From Ursus arctos (taxonomy: Eukaryota > Chordata > Mammalia > Carnivora > Ursidae): DNA of 64,000 bases. A model generated the notes under the pieces. The model was not told the origin of the DNA, searched no databases, and saw only the letters and a list, made by a program, of their open reading frames with translations. Location: assembly GCF_023065955.2 (NCBI RefSeq), contig NW_026622841.1:15448501-15512500 (forward strand), read 5' to 3'. How positions within the stretch are numbered: position 1 is the stretch's first letter; the number at the start of each line of letters is the position of its first letter. This document shows positions 37,415-49,840 of this stretch, piece by piece. The translations under genes were made by a program, and so were the position numbers.

Positions 37415-37600
37415 ACTTGGAGCAAGCTTCCAAAACTTCTAAGCTTCAACTTCCCCTTCCCCTCCCCCTTGTTAAAAAAAAAGTGGGGATAACCACACTT
37501 AGCCCTGAGTGCTGCTGTCAGGATTAAATGGAATCACAAAGGACCTAAAGCAGTAGCTGGGACACATTATGCAACCGAAAGGCTAAACTAGTATTAAACC
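37415..37600 (+). mobile_element. MIR
   Basis: CTTGGAGCAAGCTTCC, AAAGTGGGGATAACCACACT, GTCAGGATTAAATGGAATCA. Faces the reverse copy 235 bp upstream. Confidence 0.65.
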
Positions 37601-38252
37601 GGGGACCTAGAGACAGTAGTTAATCCCTCCTACTTCCCCAGCCAACACTGCAGTTCCTACCAAACCTGTTACAAGACCCTGCGGCTTAAAATAAAGCAAC
37701 TGGGAAGGTCTCTTGTGTCCAACTGCTCTGGGCCCCACCCTGGCAGGCCCCGTTGTGTTGGCTGAAGAACGTGGTCTGAGTCATCCCAGCTGCCGGCAGG
37801 GGCAATTTTAAGTCCCAGGGGGCCATGTCCCTGAGCAGATTCACCACACCCCACACCCAGCTCTCCTGTCTGCGGAGAGATAAACGACAAGGGGGAGGCC
37901 ATGTGTGTTTCTGCATGTCTGGGCGATCAACTGTAGACCAGCGTCTTCTCTGAGTGTCCAGCCTTGATTTGCAGATGGCAGAGACCCCTGGTTCATACCA
38001 TCACAGCTGGCAGAGAAAAGTAGAGAAGGGTGGGTCACTGGATTCTTTCTGGGAGTAGCTAATTAAACAATTAAAGCTATTTCCAGGGGCAGCAGCTTTC
38101 TGTCCACAGGTTCTAGCCCCCTGCTTTAATAAAACCACTATTTTGCACCAAAAAAAAAAAAAAAAGCGTTCTCCATATCTGACAAAAGAGGCTGATATCT
38201 TTTTCAGTCCCAGGAACTTACCTATTCACTGGTTCGCCTTCACTAGCTCGTT

Positions 38253-38276
38253 AAAAAAAAAAAAAAAAAAAAAAAA
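38253..38276. repeat. Poly(A) run
   Basis: 24 A, followed by mixed A-rich sequence to 38300. No element is recognised upstream of it. Confidence 0.9.
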
Positions 38277-38789
38277 CCGACAAAAAGAAAAAAAAACACA
38301 CTTCCTGAAAATTAGCTGCTGAGTCACCCGACAAAGGCAACTGTGGCCCTTTTCAACATCAACAGGTCGGCAAACTGACTCACTTTTTCAGGCTTACATT
38401 AGAGGCCCTGTTCTCATCATCCCCCCATCCTCCTCCTTTCCTGTAGACACCCCCTCCCACCTAGCTGGGGGCTTTGCGTAGCTACCCCCTCTCTCCACAC
38501 CCCCTTGGAAGCTATGCAGCATCCCTGTCTGTGGCTCTAATTCTTTCTGGAAGCCTGTATGCAGAGGAAGTGGGGCAGAGGCCTCAGAGGCTAGCTGTCT
38601 GCACCCACTCCATGCGGCTGTAGAATCCACCAGGAGCTTAAAGGACATTCTTTAAATGTACACCGGAATTACCTTAAATCATGATACTCATGGGCCTTAC
38701 CAAGCCCTCCCCCATAGCACTGATGGTTTTGACAGATAGGCCCTGTTGCTTTTTTAAAGAGCAGAGGGGGTCAGAATCTGAATACAAGG

Positions 38790-38950
38790 AGAGAGGTTGG
38801 TGGTTCCCAGCCCAACTGCACGCTGTAATCATTTGGGGAGCTTGAAAACCATGGACGTTCTGGCCCCACCTCTGGCCAATGGAATGAGAATCTCTGTCCC
38901 CAGGATTGGGACAAGGCATTTTAAATCTCTGCAGGGAGTCTCCTGGGGCA
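38790..38950 (+). mobile_element. MER5A-like DNA transposon remnant
   Basis: TGTAATCATTTGGGGAGCTT, GGCCCCACCTCTGGCCAAT, GGCATTTTAAATCTCTGCAG. The ends of the element are eroded. Confidence 0.5.
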
Positions 38951-39431
38951 ACTAAATGTAGAAACCACCACCGATCCAGTCCAATGGCTCACAAATATTA
39001 CTGAGTCATAGGCTCCCTTGACAAAGCAATGGCCCCCCTCTGCAGAAGTAAACAACCTCCTTAAACAGCATTTCAGGGGAGACCCTGACACCCCCTACGA
39101 TTTCCCTGTCAGGTCAGACTTCTCTTTAGGCAAATGATGAGTAAGGCCTGGCAAAGGTAAGGCCCCCCCCCCCCAACCGCCCCGCAGTAAGAACCTGAGG
39201 TAAGAGGAAACCAGCTCACTATTCTTCCTTGTCTCCTAGTGGTGAGTACTCAGCAGAAACCATTTTCTCTGACCAAACCTACCAAGGTACCACAAATAAT
39301 GAGAAAGGCAATGGTTAATCGTAACGAGTGCATTTATGGATCCGATCTCAGGTTAAGCACAAAATAGCACTACAATTCATAAGTCCACTTAAACTGCTTT
39401 CTTGAGGTTTACTAATTATCCTGAATACCTC

Positions 39432-39870
39432 TTGCTGTGGGTTAAATTGTGTCCCCCAGATATGTTGAAGTCCTGACTCCCAGTCCCTATGAATGTGACT
39501 GCATTGGAAATAGGGTCTTTCCAGATGTCATCCAGTTAGGATGAGATCATTACGGTGGGCCTTAGTCCAACATGACTGGTGTCCTTATAAGAAGAACAGG
39601 CCCTGTGAGGACCTCGAGACACAAGGAGAATGCTATGTCATCATGGAGGCAGAGTTTGAGTGATGCATGCATCTAGAAATAAAGGAAGGCCAAGGACTGC
39701 CGGCTGAGAAAAGTCCAGGAAGGATTCTCCCCCACAGGTTTCAGAGGGAGGGTGGCCCTGCTGACGCCTTGATTTCAGATTTCTGACCTCCAGAGCTGTA
39801 AGAGAATGAATATCTGATGTAAGCCACCCAATCTGTGGTACTTTGTAAGGTTGTCCTAGGAAGGTGATAT
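39432..39870 (+). mobile_element. MaLR-like interspersed repeat, near complete
   Basis: GTGGGTTAAATTGTGTCCCC, TATGTTGAAGTCCTGACTCC, CCAACATGACTGGTGTCCTT, AAGCCACCCAATCTGTGGTA. Best preserved sense copy here. Confidence 0.85.
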
Positions 39871-40094
39871 TCCTCCTATTGTCCCATGGATCTAAACAGC
39901 AACATGGAACACAGAAGCCACACAGGACTGCTGCTAGGGCTCGGCGCACCAGCCTTCCACCCTGGCTCGGTCAAGAGATGCCCTGATGGGAATTCTGAGG
40001 CTATTCTCCGCTCTGCTTTTTAGGAAGATTCCACTTGAATATTTTGCTCCCTGTGGTTTCTCTCATGGCACTCTGTTTGTATTCTTTGGGCGCT

Positions 40095-40250
40095 TACACC
40101 CATCTCTACTGTCCATCTCCCCACCTGGATGGTGACTCGTGACTTCTCTGGGGGCAGGGATAATGTCTGTCTGGTCCACGGCCCTCACCTATCTCAGCGC
40201 CTGGCATGAAGTCATCTCTGAATAAAAGCTTGACTGAGTGCATGAATGTG
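40095..40250 (+). mobile_element. L2 3' fragment
   Basis: GGGGGCAGGGATAATGTCTG, ATCTCAGCGCCTGGCATGAA, CTGAATAAAAGC. Confidence 0.65.
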
Positions 40251-40271
40251 CAAATGGTATCCAACCTTTAT

Positions 40272-40393
40272 CTTTTTTAAAAAAGATTTTATTTTTTATT
40301 TTTAAGTAATCTCTACACCAGAAGTGGAGCTCAAACTCACAACTCCCAGATTAAGAGTCGCATGCTCCACTGACCGAGCCAGTCAGGTGCCCC
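40272..40393 (-). mobile_element. Short Can-SINE
   Basis: AAGTAATCTCTACACCAGAA to GAGCCAGTCAGGTGCCCC. Confidence 0.92.
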
Positions 40394-40560
40394 TATTTAA
40401 TTTTTGTCTTGTTGGACTTCTCTGCGCATCTGACCCTGTTGGTCGCCACCTCTCCTCACCTGAGTGCAAATATTCTCTTGACCATTATAGTTATGCCTTC
40501 TTCTTTCTTTTACTGGCCTCTGTTTCTCTGTATATTCCTAAACCTTGTGTTCCCAGGTGC

Positions 40561-40667
40561 ATTTTTTTAAAGCTTATTTATTTATTTTCAGTAAATTCTA
40601 CACCCAACGTGGGGCTCGAATTCAAGACCCTGAGATGCTCTTCCCACCGAGCCAGCCAGATGTCCCC
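40561..40667 (-). mobile_element. Short Can-SINE
   Basis: TAAATTCTACACCCAACGTG to GAGCCAGCCAGATGTCCCC region. Confidence 0.9.
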
Positions 40668-41279
40668 CAGGTTCATCTTTTATCTTATTTTCTATACAAC
40701 TTTTTTAGTTGTAACTACCACTGATATTCATATGACTCCCAAACTTTGGCCAAGTTTTCCCTGAGCTTCAGGGTTGTATATCCAAACCAGCTGCTAGATG
40801 CTTCTACCTACATGTCCCACAACTACAGCAAATAAAAGTCAATCAACTTTACCTCTTCTTCATATCTAAGAACTATCCCTGATTCTCCTACCCCAAACCA
40901 CTGCCAACATTGAGGCCCTTCATCATCTTTTTACAATATCCTCTATGGTTTTCCAGATTTCATACTTACATTTCTCACATCCATCCTTTGTAAAGGCAGA
41001 GGCTGAGATATTTAAAAATCAACTTTCTAGTTGCTCCCGACTTATACTAGCACAATCATTCTACAAGACTTAACCCAAGCCCCTTCCTATGACAATCCAT
41101 ACCCTACTTATCTCTCCTAACTTAAACTTTAAGATCCAGCAGCACCAAAGTATCTTTACATGCTGTGTTATTCTCCTTATCCTATGTTTGCTCTTGCGGG
41201 TTCTTCTGAGAGAAATTCTCATTCTCACTCATTGTGGTGGTGGACAGTCTTTAAAAATAGGTATTAATAATCCCTAAGT

Positions 41280-41830
41280 CCTAGTATTTGTGCTCTGTGT
41301 ATTCCCCTCCCTTTGAGCGTGGGTTGAACCTAGTGACTTGCTTCTAACAAAAATAATATAACAAAAGTGATGGGATGTCACTTCCATGATTAGGTTATAA
41401 AAGATCATGATTCTGTCTTGTTTGCTCTCTCTCTTTCCCTCTCTCACACACATTTTTCTTGAGTGCTTCTCTGATGAAGCAAAATGGGGAAGCCTATGTG
41501 GCAAGAAATTGGGAGGGGGGCTTCTAGCTAACCACCAGTTAAGAACGGAAGACCTTAGTCCAACAAGCATTAAAGAGCTGAGTCCTTGCAAGCACATGCG
41601 AGAGTTTAAAAGTAGATCATACCCATTTGAGTCTTCATATGAGACCACAGCCCTATTTAACACCTTGATTGCAACCTAGCAATTGGAGTGAGAAATCCTG
41701 AAGCAGAGGTCCCTCTAATCCATGCCTAGACTCCTGACAAAGAAACCGTGAGATAATAAATGTGTATTGTTTTAAGCTGCTGAAGTTGGGGGTAATTTAT
41801 TACACAGCCATATATATCTCATGCACTCAT
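41280..41830 (+). mobile_element. MLT1-type MaLR LTR
   Basis: GTGATGGGATGTCACTTCC, ATTAGGTTATAAAAGATC, then GTGAGATAATAAATGTGTAT and the TTTTAAGCTGCTGAAGTTGG end. Old, internally diverged. Confidence 0.75.
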
Positions 41831-42029
41831 TTCATACAACGTATATTCCATGAAGACTACAATACCTCCTGCCAGACACACACACATATACACACACACT
41901 TTGTGAGCCTCAGAGCAACACTCTGTGTTCACCTCTTAACACTGTATTTAGCAGATTAATTGTAACAGTGTGTTTTTGCCTTGGTGTCTCCATTATGCCT
42001 TGAGACATTTGAGGCTGTGACATGTGTTC

Positions 42030-42135
42030 TTGGTTATTTTATCTTTATATCTCTAGTGTCAAATGTAGTTCTTGGAACACACGGTCAAAAATTATTTTAT
42101 GGATGAATGAATAAATGAGTAAATGAGTGAATGAG
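42030..42135 (+). mobile_element. L2 3' fragment
   Basis: ATATCTCTAGTGTCAAATGT, GTTCTTGGAACACACGG, then ATGAATGAATAAATGAG with extra GAGTAAAT-like units. Confidence 0.5.
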
Positions 42136-42226
42136 TATCATTTTGCTGATACACAGGGATTAAAAAATCAAGTTAGATCTATGTTATACCTGTAGGAGCT
42201 TTAATCAAGTTAGAGAAGCTGATGTA

Positions 42227-42430
42227 GGGGCAGCTGGGTGGCTCAGTTAAGCATCTGCCTTTGGCTCAGGTCATGATCCCAGGGTCCTGGAATTGAGCCC
42301 CAAGTCAGACTCTCTGCTCAGTGGGGGAGTCTGCTTCTCCCTCTGCCTCTGCATGCCAACCCCCTGCTCATGATCTTTCTCTCTCTCTGTGTCAAATAAA
42401 ATAAATAAAATCTTTAAAAGAGAGAGAGAG
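42227..42430 (+). mobile_element. Can-SINE, full length
   Basis: Flanked by AGAGAAGCTGATGTA (42212-42226) and AGAGAAGCTGACATA (42431-42445). Confidence 0.95.
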
Positions 42431-43202
42431 AGAGAAGCTGACATAAAATCAGTTAACCTAAATATGAATTAAATAAGTGTTGGATCATAATAAGAAAAAT
42501 GTGCTACGGACACATAAAAGATAAAATGTCCTTTCTGATGTGGGCAATCGAAAAATATTTCTCCAAGTAAATAGCTATTGACATTGGACTTGAAGGTTAA
42601 CAGAGCTTTGAGCAGCAAAATTGGGAAGGAAAGGAGTCCAAAATTAATGAAAACTATAAACAAATCCTAGAAAGGGAAACAGTCTCACAGAGTGACAGAG
42701 TCCAGCCTGGTGCCAGGGGGAGAAGCCAGATGGAGATGAAGATTAAAAATCAATTAGCTTCAAGGGCCACGCAAGGTCATTACTCTTAGAGGACAGGGTG
42801 AAAGCAGAACCTTGAGAAACTGACATTTAAAGACCAGGAGGAAAGAGGAACTTGCTAAGAAGAGTGAAGAGGACTCCGGCACACGATGTGGTATGCGAAT
42901 CACTTTACATAAGTTTGAAGAAGGAGCTGATGCTCTGAGGTTGAGAATGATGCAATCTTAAGAGGCCTCAAGATGTGGCAATTGGGCTACTAGAAACCTT
43001 TAAGAAAACAGTATCTGTAGAAAAAATGGAGATGAAAGACAGATTAAGATGATAAAAATAGGTATGTTTGAGGAAGTCCACCAACCTTTGAAGAAGTGAC
43101 CTAATGATAACTTGGTAGAGCTGTCTGTGAAGACTTCTGAGTCATTGGCAATTCTGATAGTGAAATGACTTCTGATAAACAACATCTTTCTCTGAAATAC
43201 AA

Positions 43203-43285
43203 AATACCTATGCGACTCTCGATCTCTGGGTCGTGTGTTCAAGCCCTATTCTGAGGGTAGAGATTACTTAAAAACATAAAATCTT
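43203..43285 (+). mobile_element. Short Can-SINE lacking its head
   Basis: TGCGACTCTCGATCTCTGGG to GTAGAGATTACTTAAAAACA; directly abuts the next SINE. Confidence 0.8.
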
Positions 43286-43455
43286 GGGGCACCTGGGTGG
43301 CTCAGTTGGTTGTTTGCCTTCGGCTAGGGTCATGATCCCAGGGTCCTGGGATGGAGCCCCACGTTGTGCTCCCTGCTCAGTGGGGAGCCTGCTTCTCCCT
43401 CTCCCTCTGCCTGCTGCTCCCCTTGCTTGTGCTCTCTCTCTCTCTCTCTCTCAAA

Positions 43456-43494
<39 letters not shown>

Positions 43495-43505
43495 AATCTT
43501 AAAAA
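43286..43505 (+). mobile_element. Can-SINE with expanded AAAT tail
   Basis: GGGGCACCTGGGTGGCTCAG head, (CT)n, then a tetranucleotide tail of about ten units (43453-43494). Confidence 0.95.
43453..43494. repeat. (AAAT)n in a SINE tail
   Basis: About ten units at the end of the SINE at 43286. Confidence 0.97.
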
Positions 43506-43769
43506 ATAATAACAATAAAACAAAATCTTTAAAAAAGAAGAAAAATCTGACCCTACCTGACTTTTTCCCTTTCTCCAACGAACACCCTCACAGTTTATAA
43601 CTGTTAACTCTGGACCATTTGCATGTTTCATCTGGTTGTGCTCAACTAAACTGCAAAGTCCATGAATCACAGCTTTCTTCCTGTCTTCACTCAGTACGTA
43701 CTTAATAATTCCAATAAAAACCGTGATAACCTTTGGCTTTCATAAACTCTTCGTAATCCCCCAGAGCAT

Positions 43770-43950
43770 TTTTTTTTCAGCAGCCATTTTCTGGAGGCTT
43801 GCTAACTGCCAGGCTCTGGGCTGGGAGCCTTGTACCCATGAGCTCCTTCAGTCCCCTTACAAACCCTGGGATTCCACAGGGCTAGGAAGTTATGATTCCC
43901 CACTTTTCACAAATAAGCCAAGAGTGGAAAAGAGAAGTGAGATATAGTTT
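43770..43950 (-). mobile_element. MIR
   Basis: AACTGCCAGGCTCTGGGCTG, CTCCTTCAGTCCCCTTACAA, ATTCCCCACTTTTCACAAAT. Confidence 0.65.
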
Positions 43951-45469
43951 ATTTCAATGAAGATCGTCAGAGATTAATTTGTCAAAGGTATACGTGCAAA
44001 CACATTACAGCCACGCAGTACTGAGTGAACTGTCCCAGATTGCCCAGGCTGGAGGGCATTTCCAGGACATGAGACTTTCAGTTTTAAAACCAGGACAGGT
44101 CCAGGCAAATCGGGGTTGGGAAACTTTCCATAGTCTTTAGGGATGAAGCAGTAAAATGCTGTAAAAAAGAAAAGGGCTCATATCTATTTCCCGTTAGCAA
44201 TATTTATTATGAAGTTGACTTGGGTTGAAAATGACAGCAGGGTGTGTTTCTAAACACATAGAAATACACACATCTATCACTTCCCAGCTTATTCGTGAAA
44301 AAGTGTGGTTAACAAGTGAGCTGTACCTAGGCATCTCACTAGCCTTCTTCCTCCTGTCTGTCAATTTCAAGTCTGGAAGAAAAGCCCAGATTTATCATCC
44401 CGGCTGGTACTTTCCCAGGGCCCCAAGGGTCATCTGTGAAGTGTTAGCCTGACTTCCTTATATTCTTCTATATCTGTATCATGAAAGTTAAATAAAAGTT
44501 TAGTCCTAATTCTCAGAAATCTGCTCTTTTTAATGCAACACCAATAAAAGTTTCAAGAAGAGGACAGGAGCATTTTTATCACTTTACTTACAGATGCTGT
44601 GTTGTGTTGTGTCTTTTTTTAAAAAGATGGACAAAGGAGGTTATTTTCCCCCTCTGCTTTCTGATGAACATGTATGTTTCCTCAACACAGAGGATCTGGG
44701 AATTTCTTACTAAAAAGTAACCTTCGTAAAACAAAAGGATTTCATAATCGCCTCAACCACCCATTGCTCCCTGCCCCTCCTTCGACACTTGTCCAAATGA
44801 ATCATCAAGAAGGCAGACTGGTTCATTTAGATGTTCTCTATTGTTTGGGTAAAAAAAAAAAAAAAATGGTGGCAACAACTTCTTCCTTCCTAAGGGCTGC
44901 TCAGCTTTGCTGAAAATAGGGCGGATACAGCGGGGGCAGCCCACAAAACACACAAATTGCTGTTTTGACTGGCTTCTTTGAATCCTATTCGTTCCCATTA
45001 CAAATAGCTCCTGCAGGTCTGTCCTAGTAGGTGCCGTTTTGGCATTAACTGGTAAAAAGCGAGCCGGCAGGGAGTGTATCTTTCAAATTAATTCCATGCT
45101 CACCCACTACAAAATCCCTGCTAGAGATGAGATGGCACAGCACCTTCCCTCACGGCTCCCTCTCTTCCTTTGTTTCTTGGAATAACGTGAGACCGTTTCT
45201 GAGGTCATGTTTCCATCCCTGCAGGTTGGAAATCACCTAGAAGCAACCAGCGGCAGTGCTGTGCTAGAGGGGTGTGAACTGGCCGGCACTTATCAGTATC
45301 TTTCACATATCAGCTGGCTTAATAATCAACCTCGCACCCTCAGAAAACCCAGAGGTATAAAACTTGGCGGTATTTAATGAGGCACTGGAGTGGAAAACAA
45401 ACCAGCCTCGCTCTGGGATGGGGCCCTTCCCCAGTCCCTTGTGGGAAGCAGCTGTATTGCGGTGGCCTG
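43951..45469. other. No gene seen
   Basis: Holds the unnamed old repeat at 44020-44115 and A-runs near 44851-44866. The remaining 1.2 kb is unique-looking and SINE-free. Confidence 0.5.
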
Positions 45470-45690
45470 GGAAGACCGCTTTGGGGTTAGAAAGGCACAA
45501 GTTCAAATCCCATGTGCATTCCACCCGTTTGCCAATCGACTTTGGGGAAATTGCTGATTCTTTGAGGCTAGTTCCTCCACTATAAAATACGAAAGCTAAT
45601 CATAGTTTCCAAATATGTGACCACGAGATGATACGGTAAAACTGTTTCTAAAGTGCCTGGCACATTGCCAGTGATCACGAAAAAGTATTT
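45470..45690 (+). mobile_element. MIR
   Basis: GCACAAGTTCAAATCCCATG, GACTTTGGGGAAATTGCTG, AAGTGCCTGGCACATTGCCA. Confidence 0.7.
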
Positions 45691-46229
45691 ATCTTGTGTA
45701 AGTATTGTTCATCTGAGTGCAGACTCAAAGAAGCTCTACAGAAAAACCCTGTGGCTGAATGCAACTCAAGCTTCCTCCAGCCAAAAGCAAAAGCAGCAGG
45801 ATACAACTTCTGTCCTCCAGACGAACACAGTTTCACAGTTTCATCTCAGGGGAGAGCCTGCCCTTTATGATTCCCTGCTGAAAGCAGACTTACCCAAATC
45901 TAGCCAAGTCCAAAATAACAACACAGACCTTCTTCCTATTTTTTGAGGCAGTATTCTGTATATTAGGACCTGAATCTTTCTATGACCACATGCAGGGGGC
46001 TTTGGGCAAGTGAATAGTATTCATGAAACCCATTATGTACGGGGTGAAAATCAATGTTTTACCATCACTAGAAGGTTATAAATTAAAAACAGATGGCCTC
46101 ATCAAGGGAAAAACTGCCACTTCCTCTCCAGCCCCACCACTGCCCTACTGCCTTTTTTCAAAAGCTTTCATTTTAGTCTAATAATCTTAATTGGGCAAGA
46201 TCTTCCATAGCTCTGTAAGGAAGCTAATA

Positions 46230-46440
46230 TCTAACCCTCCGTCTTGAAGCTGAAGTTAACCGACATTCACTGAGCATGACTGTGAGCCAGACAGCCTGCA
46301 CATTCTCACCACGTTCCATTCTCAAGATGCTTTGAAATCCGTGTATCTTATACCCTTTTATAAGAAAACCAAGATGAAGCCATTGATCCAGCGCCCTGCA
46401 AAGGAGACGTGGCAAAACAGGGGCTAAGTCCAAAGTCCAA
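46230..46440 (-). mobile_element. MIR, diverged
   Basis: CATTCACTGAGCATGACTGT, GAGCCAGACAGCCTGCAC, TATAAGAAAACCAAGATGAA. Confidence 0.55.
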
Positions 46441-47764
46441 AGTCAATGATAATTGCAGGGAAAGAAAGTCTGTGGTTTTAAAAATCGAGGTGCAATTGGA
46501 AATGGGCAAATCTCACGGCTCCATTAGAGATCAATAGTGAGAGAACACGCTGAAAAGAAAAGAAGCCTTTTACTAAGACATGAGAAATCTCAAAGGGCTA
46601 TTTGTACGTTCCATTTCCAGCCCAAACCCAAGCCCAGGCTCCACGCACTGGGCAGTTTCTAATCACAGACAGTACACCTACGGGAGCAGTCTGGGACCCA
46701 GACTTGCATAGTAAAGGAATCCTAAATCCCCACCTGTCACTCATCACTTCCCTCATTTTTCTGGTGTTTTTTACAGTAACCGATCTGGAAGAAGACTGCA
46801 GGTGGGTGTGACTGTTTCACTCTGAATTTGTTAAACTGATTTTTGAAAGTCCTTAAAACAGAAGCTAAAGTGAGAGCCTGGATTGTATTGACAAAGGTTT
46901 TGCTCTTGAACCATGACCTATTACGTGAGAGACTCGCACGGTAGGGTGTGTCCTGTCAGGTGACCTCATCTATTTTCAGCTACATATAAGAAGCCCTCTT
47001 GACACAGTGACACCACCAGCAGGGAGGCCAGAGCCCATGGGGAATTTTCAGGTCCAAGAAAATACTTTTAAGTCCAAGAGGTTTCTGCCCAGCCTCCTCC
47101 TGGACTTAGAGTCAATGTTTGGGAGAAGAATTTGGAAAAATGGATTTTGGGGGACAGGGGGTTTAAACCCACTCTTCTACTTCCTTCTGCAAACCCTTCA
47201 GTTTTCTCTTATGCTGAGTGCAGGAGGGGGCTGGTAGGACCCGGAGTGTGGTAGGAGATTTTCTCCAGACCCCTCCGCCATTCTATTCTCTGTCTCAAAC
47301 CACAAATGACTGTAGAGGGGATGCAGAGGAATCCCTCTGGCTCAGACAGGCTGCCCTGCTCAGACCTCACAGGTCACTGAGGGCTTGGCCTTGATTCCAA
47401 AGCAGGGCACTCTCTGCTCTCCATTATGCCCAGTGGTGACTGTTCTCAAGATGCCTTGTGTCTTCCTTGTGGAGAATTCCCTCTGACAAAGGTTCGAAGA
47501 GTCTGGCAAGATCTTCACAATTTATGTGATCCTGGCTCAAAGGGTTGTGTGTGCGTGTGGGGGGTGGGGTGGGGGCAGAATTATTGCAAGGGATTCAAAA
47601 ACCCAAATCACAGCACCCAGAGTCTTCAGACTAAAGGAAACAACTTATCTCGTAGATACATTGATAGATGATAAAGAGATCGGTGATAGACAGATGATAA
47701 GTGACCTTTTTTCCACCCGCCTGTAGTATCAGTCCTCACGCTATTGCCTCGTGAAGGAGCATTC
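46441..47764. other. No gene seen
   Basis: 1.3 kb without SINEs. G-rich stretch at 47555-47577 (three runs of 4 or more G). Confidence 0.5.
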
Positions 47765-47860
47765 CTCCCAGTTTTCCCTGCGGCAGCCCAGGCTCGGAGA
47801 AGTTAATGAACTTCCAAGTTCTCAGGGCTACAAAGTGACAAGGCCATGACTGGAGTGTTT
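47765..47860 (-). mobile_element. MIR fragment
   Basis: GGCTCGGAGAAGTTAATGAA, GGGCTACAAAGTGACAAGGC. Confidence 0.5.
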
Positions 47861-47935
47861 GCTTCCTCTTCTGCATTGTTTCTTTAGAACTAATTCTCTT
47901 TTACTGGATTTACACATAAAAAATTAGAGTGTTCG

Positions 47936-48020
47936 GGGCCCCTGGCTGCCTCAGTCAGTAGACCGCGCGCCTCTAGATCTCGGGATTGTGAGCTGGGCAT
48001 AGAGCTTACTTTAAAAAAGT
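47936..48020 (+). mobile_element. Short Can-SINE, diverged
   Basis: GGGGCCCCTGGCTGCCTCAG to CATAGAGCTTACTTTAAAAA; the middle is deleted. Confidence 0.85.
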
Positions 48021-48584
48021 TAAATTAAAACTTACGGTGTTCATTAAGGAGCGCCATGACCACATTTTGTATGGACTCAGTTCTATACATGAGATAATGG
48101 GGTAAGTATAGACTCAAGATGGTGAAACTCGAAAATTTCTAAGGTTTCTGATTGGATTTCTGTATCCTTAGTAAGTGCAAATTGCAGCGCAAAGAGATCT
48201 CTGTCCCTCTTCTTTCCTCCCCATTTCTTACCTGCATCCTTCCCCAGCCCCATAGTCCCTGAAATGATCAGTTACTTGGACAGTATTTAATATTTGTAGA
48301 GAGACAAAACAGGCATTTTCCCCAAGCACAAGAGAGATACATACACAGAGATAAAGAAATTCACCAAACAAGGACAATTTGCTTTGGCAGAGACTTTGGT
48401 AAAGCTCTATGAGCTATACTCTGTTGACTATGCAAAATCTCAAATTACTGAGGAGATGGCTGTTGCTGGTTTTCTCTTAACTTGTTTGTGTACATGTAAA
48501 TTACACAATCAGATACATGTATTCTTGATTAATAATGGAAGGAGAGCTGATAAAAACATCTCAAATAAAACTATCAACATAGGA

Positions 48585-48690
48585 GGAGCACCTGGCTGGC
48601 TCAGTTGGAGAGGCATGCAACTCTTGATCTTCAGGTCATGAGTTCAAGCCCCACATTGGGTGTCGAGATTACAAAAATAAATAAATAAAC
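48585..48690 (+). mobile_element. Short Can-SINE
   Basis: GGAGCACCTGGCTGGCTCAG to GTGTCGAGATTACAAAAATA. Confidence 0.92.
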
Positions 48691-48880
48691 CCAAAACAAA
48701 ACAAAAACAAAAATCCTACCAGCAAAGGGCAGTTTACCAAAGCACATCATGTTATCCCTTGAAGTGTAGCCCATTACCTGACCAGATTTGTTTTGGGGAG
48801 TTTAATTCCTTTACACATTCAAATGATAAGAGGAGATAGCTTCAGAAGAAATTCTGTCCAGTTTATAAAAATTAAAAATA

Positions 48881-49058
48881 GGGGCACCTGGGTGGCTCAG
48901 GCAGTTGAACATCCGACTCTTGGTTTCGGCTCAGGTCATGATCTCAAGGTCGTGGGATCCAGCCCCATATCAGGCTCTGTGCTGTACAGCGTGGAACCTG
49001 CTTGCCCCCCCCCCCCCCAGAGACCCCCCCAAATAAACAAAATCTTTTTAAAAAATGA
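48881..49058 (+). mobile_element. Can-SINE with a long C-run
   Basis: GGGGCACCTGGGTGGCTCAG head; a C-run of about 14 at 49005-49018 replaces part of the CT-rich body. Confidence 0.92.
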
Positions 49059-49654
49059 ACAAAATACCGTTCTTGAAATTTGAGGCACACATTTTCAATG
49101 GTTTGGTATATTTAGGATTCAGAATGGAGCTTCCATGGGATTAGATCTTCTTCAGTCACTTCAGTAATAGTCACAGCTTCTTAATTCTGGTATTACTGCA
49201 TTTCTGATTTTATTTTTTTCCTAAAGGTCCATCACTTTGCCACAGTTCAAAAGATGAGAGACTGCTCTGCTGAAGTGATTCACTACTGTTTTAATCCAAG
49301 ACACAAAGCCAGGGAGGCCTTCCCCTATACTTGCTGTGGAGGGAAGGACAGTAACTTTGTTCATGGGAAGGATTGCAAACACGTTTTTGCAAAAGGCAGT
49401 GATTTTTTTCTTATTCAATTTCTAAACTAACTATAAGTAATTTATAAGCAGAATTATATTTTTTGTATGCATTTTACTAATAACACATTGCCATTTCTAG
49501 GTGACTTTTCAAATATACAGGTTATGGAGGTTTTCTCCTAGGTATAAATGCAAGTCAAACTATTTTTTTAATTCCTGGTAGCTTTGTACTAGTCAATATT
49601 TACAATTACAATTATGTGGGCAGCCTGGGAATTTTTTGACATTAAGAGTTCTCT

Positions 49655-49840
49655 GGGGCGCCTGGCGGGCTTAGTCCGTTAAGCGGTTAAGCGTCTGCCT
49701 TGGGCTCAGGTCCTGTTCTCAGGGTCCTGGGATGGAGCCCTGCATGGGGCTCCCTGCTTCTTCCTCTCTCTCTGCTCCTACCCCCTGCTCATGCGCTCTC
49801 TCTCTCAAATAAATAAATAAAAATCTTAAAAAAAAAAAAG
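49655..49840 (+). mobile_element. Can-SINE with head micro-duplication
   Basis: GGGGCGCCTGGCGGGCTTAG, then GTTAAGCGGTTAAGCG, a tandem 8-bp duplication inside the tRNA-like head. GTTCTCT flanks both ends (49648, 49842). Confidence 0.94.

Larger units (their letters stand above)
37601..39431. other. No gene; two poly(A) runs and a MER5A-like piece
   Basis: An AATAAA (38128) followed by 16 A (38150-38165) suggests a retrocopy end. The rest is unassigned. Confidence 0.5.

Noticed and set aside
40324..40764. 146-codon plus-strand open frame
   Set aside because: It reads through two reverse short SINEs, whose translations make up much of it.
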